Source: Cryobacterium algoritolerans (GTDB lineage: Bacteria > Actinomycetota > Actinomycetes > Actinomycetales > Microbacteriaceae). From it: a stretch of DNA of 43,259 nucleotides. The stretch lies in contig NZ_SOFP01000062.1 of NCBI RefSeq assembly GCF_004402785.1, positions 1-43,259 on the forward strand, given 5' to 3'. Each line of letters begins with the position of its first letter. Position 1 is the first letter of the stretch. Shown piece after piece: positions 16,218-25,526 of the stretch. The position numbers were made by a program, and so were the translations under genes. Under the pieces are notes generated by a model that did no database searches, was not told the DNA's origin, and worked only from the letters and a program-made list of their open reading frames with translations.

Positions 16218-16580
16218 GTGCCTACCTATTCCTACCGTTGCACCGAGTGCGACACCGCGTTCGACATCCAGCAAGCCTTCACCGATGACACGCTGACCGA
16301 CTGCCCCAGCTGCGGCGGCAAGCTCCGCAAGGTGTTCTCATCGATCGGCGTGACCTTCAGCGGGTCCGGTTTCTACAGCAATGACGCCCGGTCGGATGCG
16401 AAGCGTTCTCTTGAGCGCTCGGCGAAGACCACCGATAACAAGTCCGAGACGAAATCGGGCGAGAAATCCGACACGAAGTCGGCCGAGAAATCGTCGCCGG
16501 CCCCTGCCATGGCGAGCGCAGCCCCCGCGAAGATTTCGGGCGGCACGAGCGCGACCGCCCCCGCGGCGAAGTCCTCCTAG
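16218..16580 (+). CDS. FmdB family zinc-ribbon protein
   Basis: A 120-residue protein with a short N-terminal zinc ribbon: YRCTECDTAFD and TDCPSCGGKL supply two CxxC pairs (about residues 8-11 and 29-32). The rest is a Lys/Ser/Glu/Ala-rich tail of irregular repeats (KSETKSGEKSDTKSAEKS), probably disordered. FmdB-type proteins are proposed regulators, but their function is unproven. The start is a GTG at 16218. It lies between the cyclo-ligase and mscL. Confidence 0.85.
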   Translation: MPTYSYRCTECDTAFDIQQAFTDDTLTDCPSCGGKLRKVFSSIGVTFSGSGFYSNDARSDAKRSLERSAKTTDNKSETKSGEKSDTKSAEKSSPAPAMASAAPAKISGGTSATAPAAKSS

Positions 16581-16630
16581 TTCACCCCACCAGCCGCCTC
16601 CCGGGCGCCGAAATCACAGCGGAGTAAAAC

Positions 16631-17068
16631 ATGATCAACGGTTTCAAAGAATTCATCATGCGCGGCAACGTCATCGACCTCGCGGTCGCTGTGGTCATTG
16701 GCGCCGCGTTCACCGCGGTCGTCAACGCGATCGTCACGGGCATCTTCAACCCGATGATCGCCGCGATCTTCAGTTCGAAAAGCCTCGCGAAAGCGATGGT
16801 GATCGGACTTCCTGGCGGCGCGGAACTGTCCTTCGGACTCGTCCTGGCGGCCATCATCAATTTCCTGTTGGTCGCATCCGTGGTGTACTTCGTCTTCGTT
16901 GTGCCGCTCAACCACCTCAAGCAGGCGCAGGAGCGCCGCCGTGCCGCCGGGGCTCCCGCCGCGACCGCTGCCGCCGCGCCCACCACCGAACTCGACCTCC
17001 TGACGGAGATCCGCGATCTGCTGGCCGCCGACGCGACGCTCGACCAAAACCAGAAACGCCGCCTTTAG
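16631..17068 (+). CDS. mscL: Large-conductance mechanosensitive channel MscL
   Basis: A 145-residue pore protein that opens under membrane tension to release solutes during osmotic downshock. The N-terminal amphipathic helix (INGFKEFIMRGNVIDLAVAV) leads into TM1; TM2 is LSFGLVLAAIINFLLVASVVYFVF-like (about residues 75-98); the C-terminal helix ends in LTEIRDLLAADATLDQNQKR, the cytoplasmic bundle. GCGGAG lies eight bases before the ATG. It is convergent with the large helicase-like gene. Confidence 0.96.
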   Translation: MINGFKEFIMRGNVIDLAVAVVIGAAFTAVVNAIVTGIFNPMIAAIFSSKSLAKAMVIGLPGGAELSFGLVLAAIINFLLVASVVYFVFVVPLNHLKQAQERRRAAGAPAATAAAAPTTELDLLTEIRDLLAADATLDQNQKRRL

Positions 17069-17125
17069 GGAACGCGCTGTCGACACCGACCGGCCGCCTG
17101 TTCGCGTGGTCAGCCGCGGCTTTCG

Positions 17126-17456
17126 CTACCAGTGTGGCGGACGGTCCTGACGGAGCCGGGCATCATTCTCGCTCCGGGCTCCCCGGGCGTCCCCGCTCGT
17201 CGGCGCGACACCGCCCTCTTCCCGGAGCACGGGCGGGTGCGGGTTGGGATCGGTGTCCGGCGCGGGCATCAGCTTCGCGCGCCGCGACCGTCCCGGCTGC
17301 CTGACGATGGCCTGCCGCGGCGTACCGGCGGCCGAACCAGCCCGTTCACCGGTACCTGTGCCGGCACCGGGATCGGCGTCGACTACCGCGCCCGTCTCGG
17401 CGCCTGCCTCGGCACGGCCCGGAACGTCCCCGTTCACTGGGTCGGGGATCGCTTGA
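17126..17456 (-). other. Probable C-terminal extension of the helicase-like protein in the -1 frame
   Basis: Immediately past the frame break at the CCCC run 17457-17460, the next frame stays open for about 110 codons to a TAG at 17126-17128. It uses GC-rich third positions and ends SENDARLRQDRPPHW, which looks like a true protein terminus (acidic/basic helix plus PPHW). The middle is an Ala/Gly/Thr-rich linker. One extra G in the run would join it to the main frame. Otherwise 17069-17433 would be an unusually long empty gap between convergent genes. Confidence 0.5.
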
Positions 17457-20400
17457 CCCCGGCCAGGGCGGCCACCCGCGCGGCGACCGCATCGGGATTG
17501 CTGAACAGTTCGAAGCTGTGCACACGCAGATAGTGCCAACCCAGACGCCGCAGCACCTCGGGGCGAAGCCTCAGAGATTCGCGAAGGCTCGACCGGCCGA
17601 CCACGGCATCCGTCTCGACGACGACGGCACGGCCGGAGTGCGAACCGGCCAGGGCCAGCTTCCCGCGGTGGCCCAGGGAGACGGTCAGGCCGAGGCGTTC
17701 GAGGCGGCGGGCCAGGTCCACGAGCATGGTCTCGCTCGCGTCGGGAACCTGCGCCTCGCCTCGGCGGGACTCGGTTTCGCTGAGCACCTGAGACAGGGCG
17801 AGGATGCCGTGGCGCTGGCGGTCTTCGTCGATGTCGGCCGGACGGAAGCACGAGACGATGTCCATCGCCCGCCTCGCCCGGGTCATCCCGATCGCCAGTA
17901 GCCGCTCGCCGCCCGGTTCACCGAGCGAGCCGAAGTTGGTGAGCAGGCGCCCGTGCGGGGTGCGGCCATAGCCGATCGAGAAGATGACCCGGTCGCGGCT
18001 CTGGGCCACAGCCTGCTCGAGGGTGAGCACGGTGAACGGCTCGGCGCGGTCTTTCAGGATGAAGTCGGACAGGTCGGTTCGCTTGGAGAACGCGGAGAGC
18101 ACTGCCTGGTGGACCCGAACCGAGTGGCGGGCGCTGGCCGTGATGACCATGAGCGATTCCCTGGGCCGCTTGACGGCGTGGTCCATGACCAGTTCGACGA
18201 CCTTGGCCACCTCGGCATCTACACTCTCGACGGCCCCGCTGTCGGCGTCCGGCATGCCATGCCCGCCGGCAACATAGTTGAGGGTGAGGCTGCCGTGGCC
18301 GAGGAAGCTGCCGGCCCAGGGCAGGGAGTCGATCCGGCCGCCGTAGAACCGGTGGTTGACGAGCTCGGCGAGGTCCTCGCCGCCGGCCCGGTAGCTGCGC
18401 GTGAGCGTGAGGGTGGGCAGCAGTTCGCCGAGGCGGGCGAGGGCGGAGTCGGCGTGAAGGGCGTCGACGTTGGTGTCCTCCCCTGACCTGTCGTCGCCTG
18501 ACTCGCTGATCCCGGTCTCGAACGCGGACGGGGTTTGGGTCACCGGGTCGCCGAAGGCGACGATCTGCCTGCCGCGGCGGATGGCGCCCACGTTCTCGGC
18601 GAAGGTGGTCGCCCCCGCATCCACGAGCAGCACGGTGTCGAAGCCCATCACATCGTCGAGGGCGGCAACCTCGTAGGGCGAGGCGAGCCAGACCGGCGCG
18701 AGGACCCGGCCCAGGTGCGGCGCCGCCTTGTGCAGCCGGGACGGTGTCGCCCGGTCGGCACGGAGCAGGCGACGGAGGTTGTCGGCTTCCTCAGGCCAGT
18801 CGACGACGCCGATCTTCCAGGTCTCGGCGAGCAGCCAGGCCAGCAACTGGCCGGTTGCTGAGGCGTGGGCCTCGTCGACGAGTTTGAAATCGGCCTCGAG
18901 ACGGTCGAGCACCTGGGTGTTCGCGTTCAAGAGGGCCTTGTCAGCGCTGAGCATGGTTTCGAGCACGGACTGCCACCAGGCGAGTTCGAGTTCGCCGGCG
19001 ACGTCCTTCTCTGAAACGTGGCGTTGGGACAGGTCGGTCATCAGGGGGTCGAGGTTGTGTTCGCGCAGGGTCGCGAGCAGCGCCGTGCGTTCGTGCAGGT
19101 TGGCGAGCACCTCGCTCTCCGCGGCCAGCCCGGAGATCGTGTAGATGAGCTCCTTGATCGGCCGGGCGGACAACTGGCGGGTGGTGCCGGCGGTGCCGAG
19201 CGGGATGTCGAGGCTCGCCAGGTCTTCGGAGACGCGCTGGAAGGCGACGTGGACATCCGAGATCCCGACCGGGACCTCGGGGGTGACCCCGGCGACGACA
19301 TAGCGCTGCCAGAGGGTGCGCTGCTGCTGGATTCGCCGCAGGCTCTCGTTCATGTCGCTGACGTGCACGCCGGGGCGGAGGTATTCCTCGGCGAGCTTAC
19401 GCAGTCGGCGACGGCTCGACGAGGGCATCTCCGGGGATTCCCGACGTGACCCGGTCGCGGCGATCAGCTCGGTCAGCGGCCGGTCGAAGACGGCAGGCTG
19501 GAACTTGTCGAGGGTCTCCCGGATGTCCAGGAGCAGCCGCAGGTAGATCCCGAGCTCGGCGATCGTCTCGAACGGACGCAACCGCGTCTGGCCGACGAGG
19601 CCGGCCGCGCGCTCGAGCAGGCGCGGCAACTCGACCTGGTTGACCCGTTTGGCCAGCTGATGCGCCGCTGACGCGTCCGCGGTCGAGATGAATGACGCAC
19701 CGTACCAGGGCGAATCCCCTGGCCCGTATCGAAACTCGCCGAGCGCGGCGGCCTTGATCAGCGTTGCTGCGGCGGCGGCTCGACCCTGGGCCAGGCGTTC
19801 GAGGGCGCGGCGGTCGAGGCGGGCGGTCGTCGAGGGCGGCGAGGGCAGCTGGGCGAGACGAGCCAGCTCACCGAGGGCGTCGAGCACCGAGACCCCGAGG
19901 GTGCTGTCCCGGCGGGTGAGGGCCGAGCGGTAGTCGAGGAGTACCTTGCGCAGGCGCACGAGGGCGTCGTCCACGTCGCCGACCATCGGCTGGGCGGCCT
20001 TCTCGTTGCGGGTGATCGACATGATCAGGTCGCGGCGCAGGGTCCGAGGCGTGACGGCGACGCCGGGCAGCCCCACCTGCACGAGGCGGTGGGCGATCCC
20101 GTCGAGGCTGGACCGCCTGGCGCTGACCACGAGCACGCGCTTGTGCTGGGAGATGAGCGAGCCGATCGCGTTCACGATGGTCTGCGTGCCGCCGGTGCCA
20201 GGCAGGGTCTTCACGACGAGGGAGTTGCCGGCCGCGATCTGAGCGACGACGTTCTCCTGCTCGGAGTCCGCGTCGAGAAGGAGGGTGTCGGTGGCCGGCG
20301 GGCGGGAGTCCTGGCCGATCGGCACAACCGGGTTGTATGCGGTCTCGATCGCGCGGCGCGCGTTCTGGTTGCCCGCGACGGCGTCCAGCAGCGGATGCTC

Positions 20401-21162
20401 GAGCCGGGCTGCGTCGGCGGCCAGTGCCCGCCCGACGTCGGCGAACGATGAGGCAACGAGGCGTGGGACCACATTGAACCAGGGCAGGTGCGAGGTGAGG
20501 CCGCGAAGCCGGTCAATCACGGGTTGCGGTTTGAAGGCGCCATTGGTGACCGCGAGTGCGACGAACGCGTCGGCATCCAGTGTGATCTGGAACTGGTCCT
20601 GCAGGGCGCGGGCCAGCTCGGGGTTGAGGTACGGCGCCCCCTTGAGTTTGAGTTCGAAGTCGCGGCCGTAGCGACGGATCGCGAGCGGGCGCAGCAGAAC
20701 GGGGGCGGTGTAGTCGACATCCCCGTGGCGCCATTCGGCCAGGCCGATCGCGAGGTGCACCGACTCGATGCCGCGCATCGAGCGCAGTTCGATCCCCTTC
20801 TGGGTGATCTCCCCGGCCGCGAGTCGCGCGTTTCGGAGCGCGAGTTCGTCGCGGATCAGATTGGAGAGCAGGGTGGTCTTGCCGGTGATGAACTGCGGCA
20901 GCCCACCCGGGTGGGTGGCGCTGAGCTCGATCCGGGTGCGTGGCCCGTCGCTGAAGTGCAGCAGCGGCGAACGACCGCCGACCTCGGCGAGTTCGTCACG
21001 CCAGCGCTGCCAGACCGGGTCTGCCACATTGCCCACCGAGAGTGCCGGGTCGCCGAGGCTGACCGCGTGCGCCGAGGCAAGATTGTGCGGGTCGGCGGGG
21101 GAAGCATCCTGAATTTCCGACAGGATGCCGTCATCATCTAATTTTCTATCGGGACGCCACAC
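17434..21162 (-). CDS. Large helicase-like AAA protein with C-terminal nuclease-like domain
   Basis: A 1242-residue protein laid out like superfamily 1 DNA helicases of the DUF4011/UvrD-like group. Residues 321-328 (PGTGGTQT) occupy the Walker A position but lack the Lys of GKT/GKS. The Walker B position (FDTVLLVDAG, 841-850) lacks the DE pair; a motif-III-like VAFGDPVTQTP follows; the C-terminal motor half has VIFSIGYGRTPHG and LAIGMTRARRAMD. A long helical insert (about 400-820) separates the halves. Residues about 1146-1235 look like the MTES_1575-type restriction-endonuclease-like domain (VVVETDAVVG, then RESLRLRPEVLRRLGWHYLR). The GTG at 21162 follows an in-frame stop and a TAGGGT box. 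The frame ends at 17434, probably early because of a frameshift. Role: DNA repair or defence is possible, not shown. Confidence 0.8.
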   Translation of the reverse strand: MWRPDRKLDDDGILSEIQDASPADPHNLASAHAVSLGDPALSVGNVADPVWQRWRDELAEVGGRSPLLHFSDGPRTRIELSATHPGGLPQFITGKTTLLSNLIRDELALRNARLAAGEITQKGIELRSMRGIESVHLAIGLAEWRHGDVDYTAPVLLRPLAIRRYGRDFELKLKGAPYLNPELARALQDQFQITLDADAFVALAVTNGAFKPQPVIDRLRGLTSHLPWFNVVPRLVASSFADVGRALAADAARLEHPLLDAVAGNQNARRAIETAYNPVVPIGQDSRPPATDTLLLDADSEQENVVAQIAAGNSLVVKTLPGTGGTQTIVNAIGSLISQHKRVLVVSARRSSLDGIAHRLVQVGLPGVAVTPRTLRRDLIMSITRNEKAAQPMVGDVDDALVRLRKVLLDYRSALTRRDSTLGVSVLDALGELARLAQLPSPPSTTARLDRRALERLAQGRAAAAATLIKAAALGEFRYGPGDSPWYGASFISTADASAAHQLAKRVNQVELPRLLERAAGLVGQTRLRPFETIAELGIYLRLLLDIRETLDKFQPAVFDRPLTELIAATGSRRESPEMPSSSRRRLRKLAEEYLRPGVHVSDMNESLRRIQQQRTLWQRYVVAGVTPEVPVGISDVHVAFQRVSEDLASLDIPLGTAGTTRQLSARPIKELIYTISGLAAESEVLANLHERTALLATLREHNLDPLMTDLSQRHVSEKDVAGELELAWWQSVLETMLSADKALLNANTQVLDRLEADFKLVDEAHASATGQLLAWLLAETWKIGVVDWPEEADNLRRLLRADRATPSRLHKAAPHLGRVLAPVWLASPYEVAALDDVMGFDTVLLVDAGATTFAENVGAIRRGRQIVAFGDPVTQTPSAFETGISESGDDRSGEDTNVDALHADSALARLGELLPTLTLTRSYRAGGEDLAELVNHRFYGGRIDSLPWAGSFLGHGSLTLNYVAGGHGMPDADSGAVESVDAEVAKVVELVMDHAVKRPRESLMVITASARHSVRVHQAVLSAFSKRTDLSDFILKDRAEPFTVLTLEQAVAQSRDRVIFSIGYGRTPHGRLLTNFGSLGEPGGERLLAIGMTRARRAMDIVSCFRPADIDEDRQRHGILALSQVLSETESRRGEAQVPDASETMLVDLARRLERLGLTVSLGHRGKLALAGSHSGRAVVVETDAVVGRSSLRESLRLRPEVLRRLGWHYLRVHSFELFSNPDAVAARVAALAGVKRSPTQ

Positions 21163-21168
21163 ATCGAC

Positions 21169-21174
21169 ACCCTA
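21169..21174 (-). promoter_or_regulatory. -10 box of the helicase-like gene (leaderless)
   Basis: TAGGGT followed by GTCGAT and the GTG at 21162. An in-frame stop (TAG inside this box) rules out a longer protein. Confidence 0.5.
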
Positions 21175-21288
21175 AGTCAGACTCGCCCGATTCCCGGTGA
21201 GGCGGCCCGGGTTTCGCAGGATTCCGCGGAAAATCGGCCCGAGAGCGCCACCGGGCGAGGGTGGGCGGCATCGGGCCCATCCGCTTGC

Positions 21289-21294
21289 GAGAAT
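21289..21294 (+). promoter_or_regulatory. -10-like box of the adenine deaminase gene
   Basis: GAGAAT followed by GGGGCA and the ATG; only the A2/T6 positions fit, so weak, but the spacing matches the other leaderless-type starts. Confidence 0.3.
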
Positions 21295-21300
21295 GGGGCA

Positions 21301-22293
21301 ATGAAACTCCCTCTGGTCGAACTTCACCTGCACATCGAGGGCACCCTCGAACCCGAACTCATTTTCGACCTGGCCGCACGCAACCGTGTCACCCTGCCCT
21401 GGGCGTCCCTGCCCGAACTGCGCGGGCAGTACGAGTTCGACGACCTGCAGTCTTTCCTGAACCTGTACTACCGCAACCTCGACGTGCTGCGCGAGCGGGT
21501 CGACTACGGCGACCTGACCCGCGCCTACCTGGAACGGGCACGGACGGCCGGGGTGCGCCACGCGGAGATCTTCTTCGACCCGCAGGCCCACACCAGCCGG
21601 GGCATCCCGCTGCTCACCGCCCTCGGCGGGGTGCGCGACGCCCTGGACACGTCGGAGGCGGACTGGGGCATCAGCACGAAACTGATCGTGACCTTCCTCC
21701 GTGACCGGTCGGCCGCCGAGGCGCTGGCCATGCTCGAGGAGATCCTGGCGAGTGAGTTCCGGATAGACGGGATCGGGATCGACTCCGCAGAGGTCGGCTA
21801 CCCGCCCGAGCTGTTCACCGAGGTCTTCGAACTGGCCCGCGCGAACGGGTTGCACCTCGTGGCGCACGCAGGCGAGGAGGGCCCACCCTCCTACGTCTGG
21901 CAGGCCCTGGACCTCCTCGGCGTTGAACGGATCGACCACGGCATCCGCAGCCTGGAGGACGAGGCGCTCCTGGACCGGCTGGTGACGGACCGGATTCCGC
22001 TGACCGTCTGCCCGTTTTCGAACGTGCGCCTGCGGGTCATCGACACGCTCGCCGACCACCCGATCGTGCGGATGCTCGACCGCGGGCTGCTCGCCTGCGT
22101 CAATTCCGACGACCCGGCCTACTTCGGCGGTTACATCGACGACAACCTGGCCGCGCTCGACCGTGAGTTCGGACTCGGCCCTGACCGGCTGGCCCTGCTC
22201 GCCCACAACGGGGTCGAGGCGTCGTTCCTGGACGCGGCCGAAAAGGCGTCGCTGAGCGCAGAGGTCGACGCCTGGCGAGCGGCGCAGGCGTAA
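21301..22293 (+). CDS. Adenine deaminase-type (adenosine deaminase-like) hydrolase
   Basis: A 330-residue zinc amidohydrolase. Metal and catalytic residues are visible: HLH and the nearby Glu in ELHLHIEGTLEPEL, HAGEEGPP, IDHGIRS and the Asp pair in NSDDPAYFG. The segment GIDSAEVGYPPELF replaces the GDE motif of true adenosine deaminases and matches the adenine deaminase (Aah1-like) branch, so the likely reaction is adenine to hypoxanthine, in purine salvage. General annotation would often call it adenosine deaminase. It is divergent from the helicase-like gene and convergent with corA. Confidence 0.88.
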   Translation: MKLPLVELHLHIEGTLEPELIFDLAARNRVTLPWASLPELRGQYEFDDLQSFLNLYYRNLDVLRERVDYGDLTRAYLERARTAGVRHAEIFFDPQAHTSRGIPLLTALGGVRDALDTSEADWGISTKLIVTFLRDRSAAEALAMLEEILASEFRIDGIGIDSAEVGYPPELFTEVFELARANGLHLVAHAGEEGPPSYVWQALDLLGVERIDHGIRSLEDEALLDRLVTDRIPLTVCPFSNVRLRVIDTLADHPIVRMLDRGLLACVNSDDPAYFGGYIDDNLAALDREFGLGPDRLALLAHNGVEASFLDAAEKASLSAEVDAWRAAQA

Positions 22294-22318
22294 GGCGGGC
22301 AAGCGGGCGCCGGCCCGC

Positions 22319-23335
22319 CTAGAGCCAGCCCTTCTTCTTGAACACCCCGTAGAGACCGAACCCCATGGCCACCATGAGCCCGAGCGCGAACGGATAGCCG
22401 AAGACCCATTTCAGCTCGGGCATATGGGTGAAGTTCATACCGTAGATCGTGCCGACCAGGGTGGGCGCGAACAGGATGGCCGCCCAGCTGGAGATCTTCT
22501 TGACCTCTTCGCTCTGGGCCAGGCTGGTCTCGGAGAGCCGCCGGGTCTCGTCATTTTGCCGCTGGGTGACGAGGGTGCTGTGCACGATCAGGGCGTTGTC
22601 GAGGAGCTGCCGGAACGCGTCGCCTCGCTCGGCGACGCGCAGGGTGTGGTCGAGCACATCCCGCAGGTGGTGGTGCAGTTCGACGTCGACGCTGTACTTG
22701 TCGAAGCCACGCTGGAGGGCTTCGAGCACGCCGACGAGCGGCTGGGTGGCGCGCTGGAACTCGATCACCTCGCGCGAGAGAGCGTAGATGCGCCGGGAAA
22801 CCTCCTGGTCCCCGTCGAAAAGCTGGTCCTCGATCTCGTCGATGTCGTTTTCGAGGCCCGCGACGACGGGACCGTACTCGTCGACGACCTGGTCGAGGAT
22901 GGCGTAGAGCACCGCCTCCGGGCCGAACGCCAGCAGCTCGGGGGTCGATTCCATCCGCGTGCGCACCTTCGCCAGGTTCGGGGATTCGGCGTGGCGGATG
23001 GTAACGACGAAGTCCGGTCCGACGAACACGTGCAACTCGCCGAATTCGACGCGTTCCTCGTCGTCGATGTAGCGGGCGGGACGCAGCACCACGAACAGGA
23101 TGTCGTCGAAGCGCTCGAGCTTGGCGCGCTGGTGGCCCTTGAGTGCGTCCTCGACGGCCAGGTGGTGCAGGCTGAACTCCGCCGCGACGGAGCGCACCTC
23201 CCGCTCCAACGGCCGGTACATGCCGATCCAGGCGAAGCCGTTGTTCGCCTTCATGACCTCGTAGGTCTCGTCCAGCGTCTTCGGGGTGGCTGCCCGGCGG
23301 CCGTCCACGTAGATCGCATTGTCGATCAGTGCCAT
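22319..23335 (-). CDS. corA: CorA family magnesium/cobalt transporter
   Basis: A 338-residue homopentameric channel for Mg2+/Co2+. The large cytoplasmic N-terminal domain is followed by two C-terminal helices; the selectivity signature GMNFTHMPEL lies between them, and the C-terminus is basic (FGLYGVFKKKGWL). The ATG at 23335 has GAGGAG six bases upstream. The open frame extends further upstream but without coding character. It faces the PPTase gene divergently, with 86 bp between starts. Confidence 0.93.
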   Translation of the reverse strand: MALIDNAIYVDGRRAATPKTLDETYEVMKANNGFAWIGMYRPLEREVRSVAAEFSLHHLAVEDALKGHQRAKLERFDDILFVVLRPARYIDDEERVEFGELHVFVGPDFVVTIRHAESPNLAKVRTRMESTPELLAFGPEAVLYAILDQVVDEYGPVVAGLENDIDEIEDQLFDGDQEVSRRIYALSREVIEFQRATQPLVGVLEALQRGFDKYSVDVELHHHLRDVLDHTLRVAERGDAFRQLLDNALIVHSTLVTQRQNDETRRLSETSLAQSEEVKKISSWAAILFAPTLVGTIYGMNFTHMPELKWVFGYPFALGLMVAMGFGLYGVFKKKGWL

Positions 23336-23409
23336 CGGTTCTCCTCGTGCGCAGGTTCCAGTGTCGCACCGGGGCGAACAGCAACCTGCAGGACACGACC
23401 CGGCTCCGC

Positions 23410-23415
23410 TAGCGT
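23410..23415 (+). promoter_or_regulatory. -10 box of the PPTase gene (leaderless)
   Basis: TAGCGT followed by GGTGCC and the GTG at 23422. Confidence 0.45.
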
Positions 23416-23421
23416 GGTGCC

Positions 23422-24171
23422 GTGACTGACGAGCGAACACCCGACGTCGTCGTCGTCCTGGGGCCGCGCGGCGAGACGGATGCCGCCGACCGTGCCTTCC
23501 TGCTGGCCGCCGCCGGTTGGGCCCTCGGTTCGGTCCCCGGGTCGCTGTCGCTCGGTCGGCACTGCCCGACCTGCGGCGGCGCCGACCACGGCAGGCCAAT
23601 TCTTGGCCGGGCCGGTGGGGTGGCCGGCTCCGGAAACCGGCTCGACGTCAGCCTCAGCCGGGCCGGTTCCTCGGTCGCGGTCGCGCTCTCCTTCTCCGGG
23701 CCCGTCGGGATCGACATCGAGAGCGTCGACGCGGTGGTTCGCGCCGGATTCGACGACGTGGCCTTCAACCCGGTCGAGCTGGCCGCACTGGCCGAGTTGT
23801 CGGTGGTCGATGCCGGCCGGGCACGGACGGCGATCTGGACCGGCAAGGAGGCCGCCCTCAAGGCGATCGGGGTTGGCCTGCGAGCCGACCCGCGAACGCT
23901 CACCGTCCGCCTTCCGCGGCCGGGCGAGGACACCGACCCGGCGCTCAACGCGGAACCTCAAAACGCGCTCCCCCACCTCCTCCTCCCCCACCTTCTCCCG
24001 TGCCTCCTCCCCTGCCTCCTCCCCCGGCTCGCCGCCTTCGACGCCGGGCCCGGTCTGGTCGGCACAATCGCTGTGTTCACGGCCGCTGCGCCGGCCGTGC
24101 AGGTGCTCCCGGCCGGGAGCATCCGTGGCCTGCCGGTGCCCGTGACCGAGGTCACCGACCTGCCGCACTGA
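23422..24171 (+). CDS. 4'-phosphopantetheinyl transferase superfamily protein
   Basis: A 249-residue Sfp/AcpT-like enzyme that transfers the phosphopantetheine arm of CoA to the Ser of carrier domains. The magnesium-binding VGIDIE (95-100) and the WTGKEAALK (139-147) motifs are present, and the N-terminal HCPTCGGADHGRP is typical of actinobacterial members. Residues about 178-200 are an unusual Leu/Pro-rich run encoded by a polypyrimidine tract; this lies beyond the catalytic core. Its likely client is the carrier domain of the Pls-type synthetase encoded nearby; the aminopeptidase lies between them, convergent with only 18 bp separation. Confidence 0.88.
   Translation: MTDERTPDVVVVLGPRGETDAADRAFLLAAAGWALGSVPGSLSLGRHCPTCGGADHGRPILGRAGGVAGSGNRLDVSLSRAGSSVAVALSFSGPVGIDIESVDAVVRAGFDDVAFNPVELAALAELSVVDAGRARTAIWTGKEAALKAIGVGLRADPRTLTVRLPRPGEDTDPALNAEPQNALPHLLLPHLLPCLLPCLLPRLAAFDAGPGLVGTIAVFTAAAPAVQVLPAGSIRGLPVPVTEVTDLPH
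23968..24025 (+). repeat. Polypyrimidine tract with in-frame 12-bp tandem repeats
   Basis: About 58 bases with almost only C and T on the plus strand. It contains two perfect tandem copies of TGCCTCCTCCCC (24001-24012, 24013-24024) and two near copies of CTCCCCCACCT 18 bp apart. Units are multiples of three, so copy changes keep the PPTase frame and vary the number of LLPH/LLPC blocks. Confidence 0.85.
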
Positions 24172-24189
24172 TTGGCGGCCATGAACGGC

Positions 24190-25518
<1,329 letters not shown>

Positions 25519-25526
25519 GGTGGGAG

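Noticed and set aside
17126..17851. A separate 241-residue minus-strand gene
   Set aside because: Its first half is a shadow of the helicase-like C-terminus; only the last ~110 codons look coding and fit better as the shifted tail of that protein.
17434..21162. A functional canonical DNA helicase
   Set aside because: The Walker A lysine and the Walker B DE pair are not present in the sequence as read.
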